Shown: positions 43,956 to 54,445 of the stretch, piece by piece | Numbering within the stretch: position 1 is the stretch's first letter | Layout: every line of letters begins with the position of its first letter | Assembly (NCBI GenBank): GCA_964016985.1 | Contig: OZ024830.1 | Location: forward strand, 78,133,852-78,197,851 | Reading direction: 5' to 3' | DNA from: Anodontia alba | Taxonomy: Eukaryota; Mollusca; Bivalvia; Lucinida; Lucinidae | DNA length: 64,000 nt | Translations under genes and position numbers: made by a program | Notes under the pieces: model-generated | Seen by the model: only the letters and a program-made list of their open reading frames with translations | What the model was told of the DNA's origin: nothing | Databases searched by the model: none

Positions 43956-44485
43956 CTTGGCAAATAACAGAATACTTTATGTCCTTAGACATTTTTTGAA
44001 GAAGATGCAGAGAAAATTTGATTTTTTGCATGTACATGTTTAAGACAACTAGATGAAAATTTGTCCAGCCCTGAATACTTCTCTTATCTGGAGACATATA
44101 CTGTGGGGCTTGTTTGCAGCAAAAAATGAGCTTGTCCCAACAGAAAATGAGCTCATGGGCACAAGTGACCAGTCTATACCTAGATCAGCCTGCACATTGG
44201 ACAGTCTGATCAAAGCCTTTGCTATTCACAGTCTTTGCTATTCACAAATAGAGTGTTCAAGGTCTTTAGGTAATATTAGTGGCAGGCATAGACTCCAGTC
44301 AAACTGGGCAGATACCCTTGCTGATCTGAATCTGCACTGATCACACGTTCATGAGTTCATTTTCTATTTGGAAGAGCACAAATTTGTATCCCTACCAAGT
44401 TTGCAGTGAATTATTTAATTCTAATTTGTTTACCTTATGGATGTTCACATAAATTAGAGCAGGATTAAGAAGACTTGATATGCTA

Positions 44486-44668
44486 GATAGATTTTCTGCC
44501 ATGTTTTACAAGGGAGACAACTTTTGTGACTTCCTGTTTGCTTTCCAGCACAAAAAGTTACTTTCCGAAGGGGGGGTAAATTATTTCCTTTTAGAGCAGA
44601 CTTCTTTTTAGAAGGGAGCCAAAACAATTTTGAAGGAGTTGTCTCCCTGGAAAATGTATTCAATTGCC
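44486..44668. repeat. Family L copy
   Basis: TTTTACAAGGGAGACAACTT, TTATTTCCTTTTAGAGCAGA, GGAGTTGTCTCCCTGGAAAA. Confidence 0.6.
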
Positions 44669-44881
44669 TTAACCCTTGTCATGCTGAATAAATTAAAATG
44701 CCATGCCCACTTCTAAATTCCAGTCAGTCAGATTACTTGATCCAGGTTTTTGTTAGAAATTCACATATTTAATGGCAAACAGTGCAGATCCAGATCAGTT
44801 GGCTTCTTCTGAAGCCAACTGATCTGGATCTGCACTGTTTGCTAAGACAGGGCATGACGTGTTCAGCAAGAAAAGGGTTAA
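44669..44881. repeat. Family C hairpin MITE
   Basis: TTAACCCTTGTCATGCTGAA to CAGCAAGAAAAGGGTTAA; inner arms GATCCAGATCAGTTGGCTTC and inverse. Abuts the L copy. Confidence 0.8.
44687..44692 (+). promoter_or_regulatory. First AATAAA downstream of the SMG6 stop
   Basis: I saw no AATAAA between the stop at 43367 and this one. It lies inside a family C hairpin (CTGAATAAATTAA), so if used it would be repeat-supplied. No transcript evidence; the true 3' end may be elsewhere. Confidence 0.25.
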
Positions 44882-45186
44882 GACATATCAGAAAGAAAAA
44901 AGAATTTGAGTTTGTTTAGTTGAATACTAAGTAATGACTGATACTAACCAATAATTTATTTGCAGATGGGAAAAGGACCCTAATGCCATATGAGACCACA
45001 AAGGCCCTAATTGGCCTGTAAGGGAGGCAAAATGAATTATTGACTCCCTTTGCAAGAAATGTTATCCTATTTACCCAAAGTATTCAGACAGATAGACCTG
45101 AGCAAGCTGTGTAGATCTTGATCAGATGCTGCAAAATGAAGCATCTGATCAGGGTCTGCACTGTTGTATTTCATCAAGCAGTTTTT

Positions 45187-45727
45187 ACTTGCCTGTACGA
45201 AAAGTACAGGTAAATTTGCAGCAGTCAACAAAATGTCAGTGTCGGTGTAGGCATTGGTTAAAGTTTTTTAAAAGTTCTCCTGAACCGCAGGGCCCAGTTG
45301 TTCAAAACTAACGATGTTGTTAGTTAACATATTGTTAAAACTTTGATCATTAAATATGGCATATACGCTAAAATGTTTGCTGAAAATGTGAGTAGCTTTT
45401 GCATTTACAAAGTTACTCACATTCTTTTAGCAAAAATACATGTGAATTAGATATTGTACTTACTAAAACAGTTAACATTTTGTCCACTAACGAGCTTGTT
45501 AAGCTAAAGATGCTTTGAACAACTGGGCCCTGGATGGAAGTAGTTCATACTTGCCCTGATGTGAGATACTCGTCTGAAGTTCTATGCTGTACCATCCCGA
45601 CCCACATGAGTGACCTGGAGGTCAAGGTCATGGACTTTGAAAAAAATTTATGATAAGTTTTTTGTTAAAGTTTTTAGAGGAAAAATGTGATTTAGGCAAG
45701 CTATGCTCTCCTGTGACAGCTCTTATT
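45187..45727 (+). repeat. Interspersed repeat (37083 type) inside family D
   Basis: CTTGCCTGTACGAAAAGTAC start, GAGTGACCTGGAGGTCAAGG block, end near CTATGCTCTCCTGTGACAGC. Carries a family B copy. Confidence 0.65.
45288..45532. repeat. Family B hairpin MITE, copy 8 (245 bp)
   Basis: CAGGGCCCAGTTGTTCAAAA to CTTTGAACAACTGGGCCCTG; stem partly degraded (GCATTTACAAAGTTACTCAC). Confidence 0.85.
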
Positions 45728-45910
45728 AAGACATAACAACAGCTAGCAAAGTGGACTTATTCAAATTTTAGGACAAGTATGGTAAGGAGATAAGGTGTCT
45801 GAATGGTTAGGGTAGATACAGTACTGTCTTTCCACATGCTGCTAGTATCTTCTGTCCTACTACTTCTTGACTGGATATTTAGCGTGTTCATGGTGTGGAG
45901 TCAAATGTAC

Positions 45911-46111
45911 AGTAAATGTCCTAAAGATTCAAACACTTTATTCCATAATATTTTGGTTTAAATTTTGTTACTTAGAATACTTAGTGGAATGGCTAACAGT
46001 GCAGCCCCTGATCAGACTGCTCCTTCAGGAGCAGTCTGATCTGGGTCTGCACTGTTGGCATATGCCGTTTGGTCCGCAACTTTGGTGTACGAAATTTTAG
46101 GACAACTACCA
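45911..46111. repeat. Family E hairpin MITE
   Basis: AGTAAATGTCCTAAAGATTC to GAAATTTTAGGACAACTACC; inner CAGACTGCTCCTTCAGGAGC..CAGTCTGATCTGGGTCTGCA. Confidence 0.7.
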
Positions 46112-46149
46112 TCGTATTTCAGAAAGAAAAAAAAAAAAAAATGAGCCAT

Positions 46150-46558
46150 TACATGAGAAATGGGTATCCAGATAAATATTTTTCCAGGAAAACCTATTTT
46201 GTGGGTGCTCATTAGAGGTGCCTCAATGATGCACTTCTAATGAGTACAACATGTTTTAGGCAGAAGTAAGAAAACAGATCAGGGCCCAGTTGTTCAAAGC
46301 TAACGACATTGTTAACTACGATTCATTAAATTTACATGGAGTGATACGCAAATATGCTGAAATTTTTTGCTGAAAAAATGTGAGTAGCTAGCAAAAGCTA
46401 CTCACATTTTTTCTGCAAAAACTATCAGAATATTGTATATTGAATCCACTAAAACAGTTAAGGAGATGACCCTTAACAAGCTCGTTAAGCTAGCGATGCT
46501 TTGAACAACTGGGCCCAGTACTTTTTGGTTGAAAAAAGCATCTTATCTGAAGCTATGA
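46150..46558. repeat. Family A2 hairpin carrying family B
   Basis: Left part to 46279 (CAGATAAATATTTTTCCAGG, GTGCTCATTAGAGGTGCCTC), right part 46518-46558 (TACTTTTTGGTTGAAAAAAG..TTATCTGAAGCTATG). Confidence 0.7.
46280..46517. repeat. Family B hairpin MITE, copy 9 (238 bp)
   Basis: CAGGGCCCAGTTGTTCAAAG to TTTGAACAACTGGGCCCAG; stem shortened to GAGTAGCTAGCAAAAGCTAC. Confidence 0.83.
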
Positions 46559-46719
46559 TTATGTCATTGACAAACCTTGAAGGCTTAGATCGACCCGTTA
46601 ATCCTTGGTCTGAGAAAGACTGTTATTCTTTGAAGTATTTCATGTGTTCTGTGTTTCGAAGGGCAACCTTTATAAAATACGTTTAACTAAAAGTATACTC
46701 AGTGGAATTCGGATGATCA

Positions 46720-46980
46720 GGAGGTTGCAGGTTAGACCCTGCCGGGTCGGCAACATTCTTTCCTGGAGATCTGATCATGAATATTTTCTATGATCATTCT
46801 CTCTCTTCCACAGATTCAAGATGGGCAGTTGTCAGTTTCTGGAGAATGAATATGCACAATACTGGTTAACCACTTAGAGGACTAAGCCTGCCCAGTAAAA
46901 GTATGGTTAGTAAACTGAGCATGCTTGACATGATCCCATTGGGTTGACTGGGCTGTAAAACCACGACACAAACAAACAAA
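46720..46980 (+). mobile_element. SINE type S1, 5' truncated
   Basis: Starts GATCAGGAGGTTGCAGGTTA, then CATTCTTTCCTGGAGATCTG, TACTGGTTAACCACTTAGAG, tail GTTGACTGGGCTGTAAAACC then (CAAA)n. Confidence 0.75.
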
Positions 46981-47189
46981 CAAACAAACCTTGAAGGCTT
47001 AGATCCTGTTGTTCCATGGAGTCTTAGAAAAATCATTGTTCTTTGAAGATTTCATGTTTTCTGTATTTCAAAGGGTAACCTTTATAGAATGTGTTTAACT
47101 TTTATAAAGGTATATTCAGTGGAATTCATCAGAAGTGAAATCTATATGTAAGTGCCCAGATCAGGTGCATCATTCTACACTTTACCAGA

Positions 47190-47393
47190 GGAATTGTCAA
47201 GGAGTATTTGGTGATAATTCTGGGATAATTTTCTCCAGTTCTCCATAAAAAACCATACATTGTTGGTACTCATTAGAAGCACCTCGGCAAAGCGCTTCTG
47301 ATGAGTACCCACAATTTTTGTTTTTATGGCAAAATAAGAAAAATTATCCCAGAATTATCACCAAATACTCCTCCTTTACAGTTCCTCTACTTT
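47190..47393. repeat. Family A hairpin MITE
   Basis: GAGGAATTGTCAAGGAGTAT to CTCCTCCTTTACAGTTCCTC; core TGGTACTCATTAGAAGCACC. Confidence 0.78.
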
Positions 47394-47904
47394 ACTCAAG
47401 CTTATCTGTCAGAATGGAGCAAATATGATAGAAGCCAGAAAATCCGATTTTGGGGTGACTTGACAGTTTTACATGGATATGCAAGGTGCAAAGAGACATT
47501 TATAGAACATTTTGAAAGATAAATGAATGGACACATATGCGTCTCATCATCGGGTAAGAGCCAATATGGCAAATGCGAACAGTAAAGGTTCAGGCAAGCC
47601 TGTGTATCAAAGCAGTCTCGCAGGAACCTATACTGTTTGCTCACTCAAGTAGTAGTCCAAGGAGGAACTTCAGCCAAAGAACTAGACACATGTCCTTGAT
47701 TAGAGGCCAGGCATGCGCACTGAAAGATTGATTCGATTGAAAACCCAAAGAGCTTTTTTTCGCGTGGCTCAGCTGATATGATGCACTAAGAGACCTTGAG
47801 ATGCTGATTTCTGAACAGTGGTATAGTGTAAGATTGGATGATTGCATTTAGTATCCATTTGATAAGACAGTTAGTGGAACATGATGAATATAGTCAGTAA
47901 TGAC

Positions 47905-48153
47905 TAGGGCCCAGTTGTTCAAAGCATTGTTAGCTTTACAAGCTTGTTAATGACAACCTTGTTAACTGTTATAGCTAAGGTATTTTCAAATACATTGATA
48001 TTTTTGCTGCAAAACTGTGAGTAGCGTTTGCAATACAAAATCTACTCACATTTTTTCAGCAAAAAATATCAATGTATTTGCGATATTTCAAGATAGAAAT
48101 TTTAACGCCATGTTTGCTAGCAACTTTGTTAAGTTTTGAACAACTGGGCCCTG
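47905..48153. repeat. Family B hairpin MITE, copy 10 (249 bp)
   Basis: TAGGGCCCAGTTGTTCAAAG to TTTTGAACAACTGGGCCCTG. Confidence 0.83.
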
Positions 48154-48424
48154 ATGAGCAAGTCCTGAGATTCATGTCTGATTTAGATATGATCCAAGCC
48201 GTGTGAAAATGTGTCTTTGGGGCACATCCATGCAGCCTGTTCAGGGACTTCGCTGTCCACATATGGGCTCGTCTTTCACTGTAGAAGTGTCCACTGATTA
48301 TATATGCAGACAGCAAACTCCATTGTAGACTGATGCATTTTCTAAATTGATTGAGCATCCACTTTGTGTCTGTAAGGCTGTGGGTTCAGTCGCTGGCCAA
48401 GTCATGCCAAAGACTTTAAAAATG

Positions 48425-48629
48425 TTAGCCCTAGTCCTACTTAAATAGGATATGCCCTTCCTTTGCAAACAGTGTAGATCCAGATCAGTTGGCTTCTTAC
48501 TGATCAGGATCTGCACTGTTTGTCATTCAGTATATGAATTTGTATTAGCAACCTGGATCAAGTAATCTGACTGGCTGACAATTAGAAGTGGGCATGGCAT
48601 CTTAATTTATTCAGCATGACAAGGGTTAA
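48425..48629. repeat. Family C hairpin MITE, opposite orientation
   Basis: AGCCCTAGTCCTACTTAAAT to CAGCATGACAAGGGTTAA; GATCCAGATCAGTTGGCTTC arm with shortened loop. Confidence 0.7.
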
Positions 48630-48689
48630 TAGCTGTTCAGTATATAGAATGTAGAGCTAGGAGTCAGAACTGGTCAGCCCTGTGTCAGT

Positions 48690-48855
48690 ATAATGTGACT
48701 GGGTGTAATTACCTGTCATGTGTCCGGGCCATAATATTTCAGTGAGGTATCACATTTTGAGTGACCATTGAGCTCCCTGCCGCATCCTGACACTGTTGCG
48801 ATGACTGAAAGGTTGTTGAAAGGCGACATTAAACCTGAATTTAACAAACAAATTA
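48690..48855 (+). mobile_element. Possible SINE tail
   Basis: GAAAGGTTGTTGAAAGGCGA then CATTAAACCTGAATTTAACA and AACAAATTAAA; tail style of molluscan SINEs. No head recognised. Confidence 0.35.
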
Positions 48856-49309
48856 AAAGACATTGATAGGTATCTTCATGTATAGCAACGACCTTATGAG
48901 AATGTGTTGCTTTCCTGGCCAATCAGGATCTTTACTGTTTGTATAGGTCCCAGAGACACTTGATTGCACAACTTATATATAAGTTAGGATGATTGGAAAT
49001 AGTGATTGGGTATTGTATACCGGTATTCATGAACATTTGTAGAATAGTGCTAATAGCTGCAGCATATCATTGTAGTAAATATCTCCCATCCCTTGAAGTC
49101 TGCATGTATGTGTTTAATTATATTGGTAGATTGATCCTTAATGCACCAGTCAAAATAGCAGATGATATTCTATTTTTATTAGTTATAGTTTTTAGTGTTT
49201 TCCTAGAAAATTCCAGCGGGCACAAAACATTGAAACAATGTTTTTTCAACTTTGATTCAATGTCTAAGATGTTGAATCAATGTTAAAAAGATGTTTCAGT
49301 GTTATATGC

Positions 49310-49512
49310 CTGGTGGAATGAGGCTTGACATTTCATGTGAATTGTCTGCCTGTATCCAGGAAATAAGGCTTGACTTTTCATGTGAATCATCTTTTTTCAT
49401 ATATTTTTCAAAAATAAGGCTTTACATTTGTGTGAATCATCTGCCTAGCCTTATTTTCTGGAAAAAATCAGAATGCATCTGGAATGATTTTGAATGGCGC
49501 TTTAAGAGTTAA
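49310..49512. repeat. Family F hairpin, rearranged
   Basis: Three repeats of AAGGCTTGACATTTCATGTG-like sequence with GAATCATCTGCC; ends GGCGCTTTAAGAGTTAAAA. Confidence 0.5.
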
Positions 49513-49736
49513 AACATAAATGTTAATGCTGGCCACAGCCAGATGATTTTACTGTTCTTTGTGACATCTGTGATTTTATTATACGGGCCGCGCCAAGCGA
49601 AAATGTGTCTTCGAACATGCCCAAATTGCACAGATACAGATTCATTCCGTGCTTGCGCGAAGTCTGATCGGGGCATTTGCTCTTCAGTCATACATTCTAT
49701 AGTGTCCAATGATTCTGTTAGTGGACAGCAAATGCC

Positions 49737-49984
49737 CTGGGCCCAGTTGTTCAAAACTAACGATGTTGTTAGTTAATGTATCGTTAAATCTTTGATCATC
49801 AAATATGGCATATATGCTAATATTTTTGATGAAAAAATGTGAGTAGCTTTTGCATTTGCAAAAGCTACTCACATTTTTTCAGCAAAAATACCTGTGAATT
49901 AGATATTGTACTTACTAGAACAGTTCGCATTTTGACCACTAACGAGCTCGTTAAGCTAAGGAGGCTTTGAACAACTGGGCCCTG
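49737..49984. repeat. Family B hairpin MITE, copy 11 (248 bp)
   Basis: CTGGGCCCAGTTGTTCAAAA to CTTTGAACAACTGGGCCCTG; perfect stem AGTAGCTTTTGCATTTGCAA..AGCTACTCACATTTTTTCAG. Confidence 0.85.
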
Positions 49985-49989
49985 ATCAC

Positions 49990-50530
49990 TAGTGATCAGA
50001 CAGCATGGATGAACAGACTGATCTAGACCTTCGCTGTCAGCACATGACTGAAGACATGTTTTTACATGGCTTAGCCTATATATATGTGTTTGTATGGCTT
50101 TTATGCAAAAGTTTGATTTTATATTGTTGAATGTTCACATTTTAGCATTGATAAAACAAAAAATGACGTTTATATTTTTGGATTGTAAATGTGACTCTTC
50201 TCAATGGACAGTATGTTTTATAATGTGTTAAAATATCAAAGAGAGTGCTTATTTGAATATTTATTGATTTCATAAAATGAACTATACTTCAAGTAAAAAT
50301 GGGTTCACACATATACAATCAGCAAGGTAATTGACGGGATAGTTTAAGATAAGTTTTGTTGTCTTCTTAAAATACTGCCCTTCTCCAGACATATGACATA
50401 CTCAGATCAGTGTACACATTATCATTATGGCCTTTACTTTTTGTGAGGAATCTGTAAAGACCCTGTACATAGTGCACAGACTCGCTGACCTATATATGTT
50501 TAAGCCCAATTTTGCTTGAATAAGAAAAAA
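49990..50530. other. Intergenic stretch, nothing assigned
   Basis: AT-rich; short imperfect inverted motifs only. No coding frame, splice-flanked exon or recognisable element end seen. Confidence 0.5.
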
Positions 50531-50536
50531 GAAAAG

Positions 50537-50748
50537 TATGGTAAATGCTCTAAAATTTGGAACACTTTATTCCATATGTTTTTGGTCTAAATTTTGCTTT
50601 ATATGCAGTTGTTTCTTAAAATACTTAGTGGAATGGCAGTGTAGATCCTGATCAAGCAGTCTGAGCTGGGTCTACACTGTTTGCATATGCCATTTTGTCA
50701 CAAACTTTGATGTATGAAATTTTAGGACATTTACCATATAATAGCTCT
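50537..50748. repeat. Family E hairpin MITE
   Basis: TATGGTAAATGCTCTAAAAT to AAATTTTAGGACATTTACCATA; core GTAGATCCTGATCAAGCAGT. Confidence 0.72.
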
Positions 50749-50932
50749 AGATAAGGCAGTTTTCCCAACCAGAAAGTACTGATATTTTTCTTTATTTTTC
50801 CATGAAAACATGTGGATGCTCATAAAAAGCTGCTTGGCAAGGTGTTTCTAATGAGTACCCTGAGCATTTGTTTTCATGGAAAAATTTGAAAAATGTTCAT
50901 CTGGAGACCCATCTTATAGAGAGCTATGAAAA
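50749..50932. repeat. Family A2 hairpin MITE, diverged
   Basis: TAGCTCTAGATAAGGCAGTT to TCTTATAGAGAGCTATG. Directly adjoins the E copy. Confidence 0.7.
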
Positions 50933-50984
50933 GCCAGGGCAAATGGATACACTTCCAAGGGGTTGGGGTGGGTGTCACTCTGAC

Positions 50985-51205
50985 ATAAAAGTATTTGCCT
51001 CTTTTTCTCATTGGTGGGAGGCTACTCTTTGAAGAAAGAATTTGCTCCCAGAGAGAGCAAATTCTTTCCTTTAAGAGTAGCCCCCTTTGAGAAAGGATTC
51101 ATGTACCAAGAAAGAAAATTCTTGTTTTGTAAGAATGGTCCCCTTTTGCAAATGGAGGCAGTCTTTGAACTTGGGGTGCTCTCCCTTTGAAGTGTGTCCA
51201 TTCCC
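50985..51205. repeat. Family L hairpin
   Basis: GAAAGAATTTGCTCCCAGAG / GAGAGCAAATTCTTTCCTTT stem; CTCTCCCTTTGAAGTGTGTC end. Confidence 0.65.
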
Positions 51206-51299
51206 TTTCAATTTTACATAATTTTGTTTGTCAAGTGCAATAAAAAGATTGGATTTGGAGAGTTCCTCATTCTTTTTTAACTCTCCTGAGCCCCTGCTA

Positions 51300-52510
51300 T
51301 TGCAGTCACTTGTTATCTGTTCGTCCATGCACACCTTTGAACGACTACTCTAAAGCCCTTGGGCCAATTTTCTTCAAACTTCACGTGAAGGCTTCTATTA
51401 AAGGGGGATTGAAAATTTATGCAAATGGTCACCATCCGTTAAATAAGATGGCCGCCATACCCATATATGATAAAACTCATAAAAATCTTCTTTTCCAGAA
51501 TCAAGAAAGCTTTGAGGCTGAATCTTGATGTATATAGCATCAAAGACTCAAGGTCTACAAAGTTTGTTAAAATGATGACCTTGGGTTGACCTTTGACCTT
51601 TTTTTGGCAAAGTCAAATTTTTAATAAAATGATGTTTCAAAATGTTGAAAAATCATTTTCTTAAAATGTGTTGAAGACTAATGGCTGAAACTTGCAATGT
51701 ATGAGTAAAGTAGTAAAACTGTTTTGCTACAATCAAAATTCTGTCCCCAGAGATTATCTGCCCTTGCACCTGGGCGATATACATGTATAAAATTTTCACC
51801 AGATTTTACATGGGGCATCTGTCGAAGGTGTATTGACAACTTGTTCAAATGGTTCTGCACCATTTAACATGATGGCCGGAGTGCCTTTGTATGGGAAAAA
51901 CAAAATACAAAAAATTGCCTAAACCAAGAATCAAAAAAGCTTGACCTTTTCACAGCAAGTCAAATTTGGATCCCCATACATTTATATGAGGAAATGTTGA
52001 AAAATCATTTTCTCAAAACGTATTAAAGACGAATGGCTGAAACTTACAATGTATGATTAAAGTGGTAAAACTTTTTTGTTACAATGAAAAATTTGTTCCC
52101 CCCGCCCCCACCCCCAACACCCCCTCCCCGAGGTATAATCTTAAAATGTCTTCTCTGAAACTGCTGAACCAAGTTTCACATGGGGCCTTCTGTCAAAGGG
52201 ATTTTGACAATTTGATAAATGGTTCTGTACCATTGAACAGGATGGCTACCATGCCCATATATGGTAAAAAAAACACTTAAAAAGTCTTATTCAGAACCAA
52301 GAAAGCTTAGTAAATAGTAAATAGCATAGACAACTCCAGGTCTACTAATTTTGTTCCAATGATGATCCTAGGATGAACTTTGACCTTTGTTTACTGCACG
52401 GACTTTGCGTCCCAGTTACTGTGGCAATATTGGAAGCATTTGTAGATTTGCAATGGCTGTTTTACTCAGTTAAGTGAATCGTGGCCCATGAACCTCTTGT
52501 TTTATACTAA
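51300..52510 (+). repeat. Diverged tandem repeat, ~355 bp units, about three
   Basis: TTGAAAAATCATTTTCT..AAGAC.AATGGCTGAAAC occurs near 51645 and 52000. CTTTGACCTTTTTTTGGC and GAACTTTGACCTTTGTTTAC also recur, as do ATGGTC/TGGTTCTG.ACCAT blocks with GATGGCCGCC-type text. Same general style as the other array elements. Confidence 0.6.
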
Positions 52511-52614
52511 CACTTCTTTTGTCAAAAGCTGGTGCATATTTTTTTTTTTTTTTTTTTTTTTTTTCTGAAAATAGATCTTGGTAGATTATTTTAGTCATCA
52601 CAGAGGCCTGTGCA

Positions 52615-52820
52615 ATTAACCCTTAAAGTGCTAATTACAACTCCAGCAGATTGCACTATGATTTATTTTTCAGGGAAAATAAGGCTTGACATTTCATGTA
52701 AATCATCTGCCTAGCAGATGATTCCCATGAAATGCCAAGTCTTATTTCCTCTGAAAAATAATTAAAAAAAAAATTTAATTGTCATCTGCTACAGTTGTAT
52801 TTAGTGCTTTAAGGGTTAAA
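52615..52820. repeat. Family F hairpin MITE, best copy
   Basis: TTAACCCTTAAAGTGCTAAT to TTTAGTGCTTTAAGGGTTAA; arms TTTCATGTAAATCATCTGCC and inverse. A poly(T) run precedes at 52539-52564. Confidence 0.8.
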
Positions 52821-52877
52821 TGTCTGGAAACAGGTATTGGCTCTTTATTTGAGTCATCACATGGGTTGATGCAATTC

Positions 52878-53095
52878 CAGATACTCTAAAAATTCTGACA
52901 CCTCAACTCCTTACCATACTTGCCCTAAAGTTTGAACAAGTCCATTTCTCCATCTGCTGATGTCTAAAATTGCTATTTGAATAGCAAGCATTATAGACCC
53001 TGATCTAAATGCTTTTAAAGAGCAGATTGATCAGGGTCTGCACTGCTCATTTCATATGTTTGAATATCTAGGGTAAATTAGTGACAGACTGCATA
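52878..53095. repeat. Family D hairpin
   Basis: GATACTCTAAAAATTCTGAC, CTTACCATACTTGCCCTAAA, TATAGACCCTGATCTAAATG, end GAATATCTAGGGTAAAT. Confidence 0.7.
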
Positions 53096-53382
53096 TTTAG
53101 TGGAAACCCAATCAAGATTAACAAATGTCCCTTCCCTCTTTGATTGCACTTGGTGGATCAGGCTGTAGACAAAATGATAGCTCAATTTTTCTTAAAGGCT
53201 GTTGTCTGCCTTTACAATCAGTGGTTGGGCTCCCTTTGTTTCTACTAGCATTTCTAGCTCACCTGACAGTAGAAAGTCATCTGGGGTATATATTACCCTT
53301 ACACCTGCCGTGGCCTTCTGCAAGATGTGTGTCGGGTGTCTTCAAAGAAGCGGAAGCTGATGACATGACACATAACCTACCA

Positions 53383-53626
53383 TTAACCCTTAAACTGCCA
53401 ATCACAACAATTGTCGTCTGCTTTGTCATCTGCTGGTAATTTTTAAAAATCATTTTGCAAACAGTGTTGACCCAGATCAGACTGCTCCTTTAGGAGCAGT
53501 CTGATCAGGGTCCATACTGTTTGCCTGTATGCAAAAATAGGTTTGAAAAGTTTGCAAGAATATTCAGCAGACGACATAAACAGATGACATTTTCAGATGC
53601 AGGTTTTCTTGGCTCTTTAAGGGTTA
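53383..53626. repeat. Hybrid hairpin: family F ends with D-type core
   Basis: Ends TTAACCCTTAAACTGCCAAT and GGCTCTTTAAGGGTTAA are F-type; core CAAACAGTGTTGACCCAGAT..GGTCCATACTGTTTGCC is D-type. Confidence 0.7.
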
Positions 53627-53757
53627 AGTTTCTTTTTTTGAAAATTTTAGAGGGACTGCTGTCAGGCAATTACCAAGTATTGACCATTTGAACTAAAAAC
53701 AAAAAAAAAGTTTTGGACTGTAGAGCATTTGTAAAAATGTATAAAATATATAGAGGA

Positions 53758-53935
53758 TATTCATTCTCCTATTTTAAATATGGGATTTATAAACCGAGGG
53801 AGGTAAAAAAAATCCGATAACCGAGGGAGGTAAAAAAAATCTGATAAAGAAACTCGTGCAAAGCACGAGTTTATCAGATTTTTTTTTACCTCCCAAGGTT
53901 TATAAATCCCATATTTAAAATAGGAGAAATGAATA
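53758..53935. repeat. Large palindrome, about 85 bp arms
   Basis: ATTCTCCTATTTTAAATATG..GGATTTATAAACC inverted at 53899-53930, with GAGGGAGGTAAAAAAAATC duplicated on the left. Apex AAACTCGTGC..GCACGAGTTT. Confidence 0.85.
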
Positions 53936-54443
53936 AACTGTATATTACATGCATTTCGCCGCAATAGAGTACACCATTTAAGAGGCTTTTGTGGCAAGTC
54001 TAGTCTGCCAGTTTGTTTACACTGTCATTTCTATTTTGGGTCGGCTTAGTAATACAATGACATTGACAGTTCGAAGCAGTGAACACTCGGGCGCCATTTT
54101 GAAAAAATTAAACGAATCGAGAGATTGAAAAGTGATAAAATATTCGCATTTAAATGGATATTTATGTGTTTCTGTGTTCAGATAGGATTAATTTCTATGC
54201 TTGTGACCTGATTCAACGAAAAAAGCATATGGATTTAAACATTTTCAGTCGGTAAGTAAGGATTTGAGATCATCCCACTGGTCAAAATCTAGGCTGTTCA
54301 TATGTTATAAAAAAAAAAGTAGTTCCGGTTAAAGAGATTTATTTCCCCGGCTAAGAGGAAATATTTCTTCTTAGAAAACAAGGAAAATACCAGTTTTATG
54401 TCTGGTAGAAATCATGGTATTTCTTGGTTATGCATGTAATATA
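53936..54443. other. Intergenic stretch, nothing assigned
   Basis: No recognisable gene or element end. Slightly GC-richer than the average of the window in 54000-54120. Confidence 0.4.
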
Positions 54444-54445
54444 TA

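Larger units (their letters stand above)
45063..45837. repeat. Family D hairpin split by a nested insertion
   Basis: Left part 45063-45186 (TTTACCCAAAGTATTCAGAC..CATCAAGCAGTTTTTA) and right part 45728-45837 (AGACATAACAACAGC..GACAAGTATGGTAAGGAGAT..TAGATACAGTA) join into a normal D element. Confidence 0.7.

Noticed and set aside
51460..51475. GATGGCCGCCAT as a YY1-type site
   Set aside because: Present in only one unit of the diverged repeat; the other units lack it, so no support for a conserved site.
53125..53439. Open frame of 104 codons on the plus strand
   Set aside because: No recognisable motif or splice context, and its 3' end runs into a family F/D hybrid hairpin.
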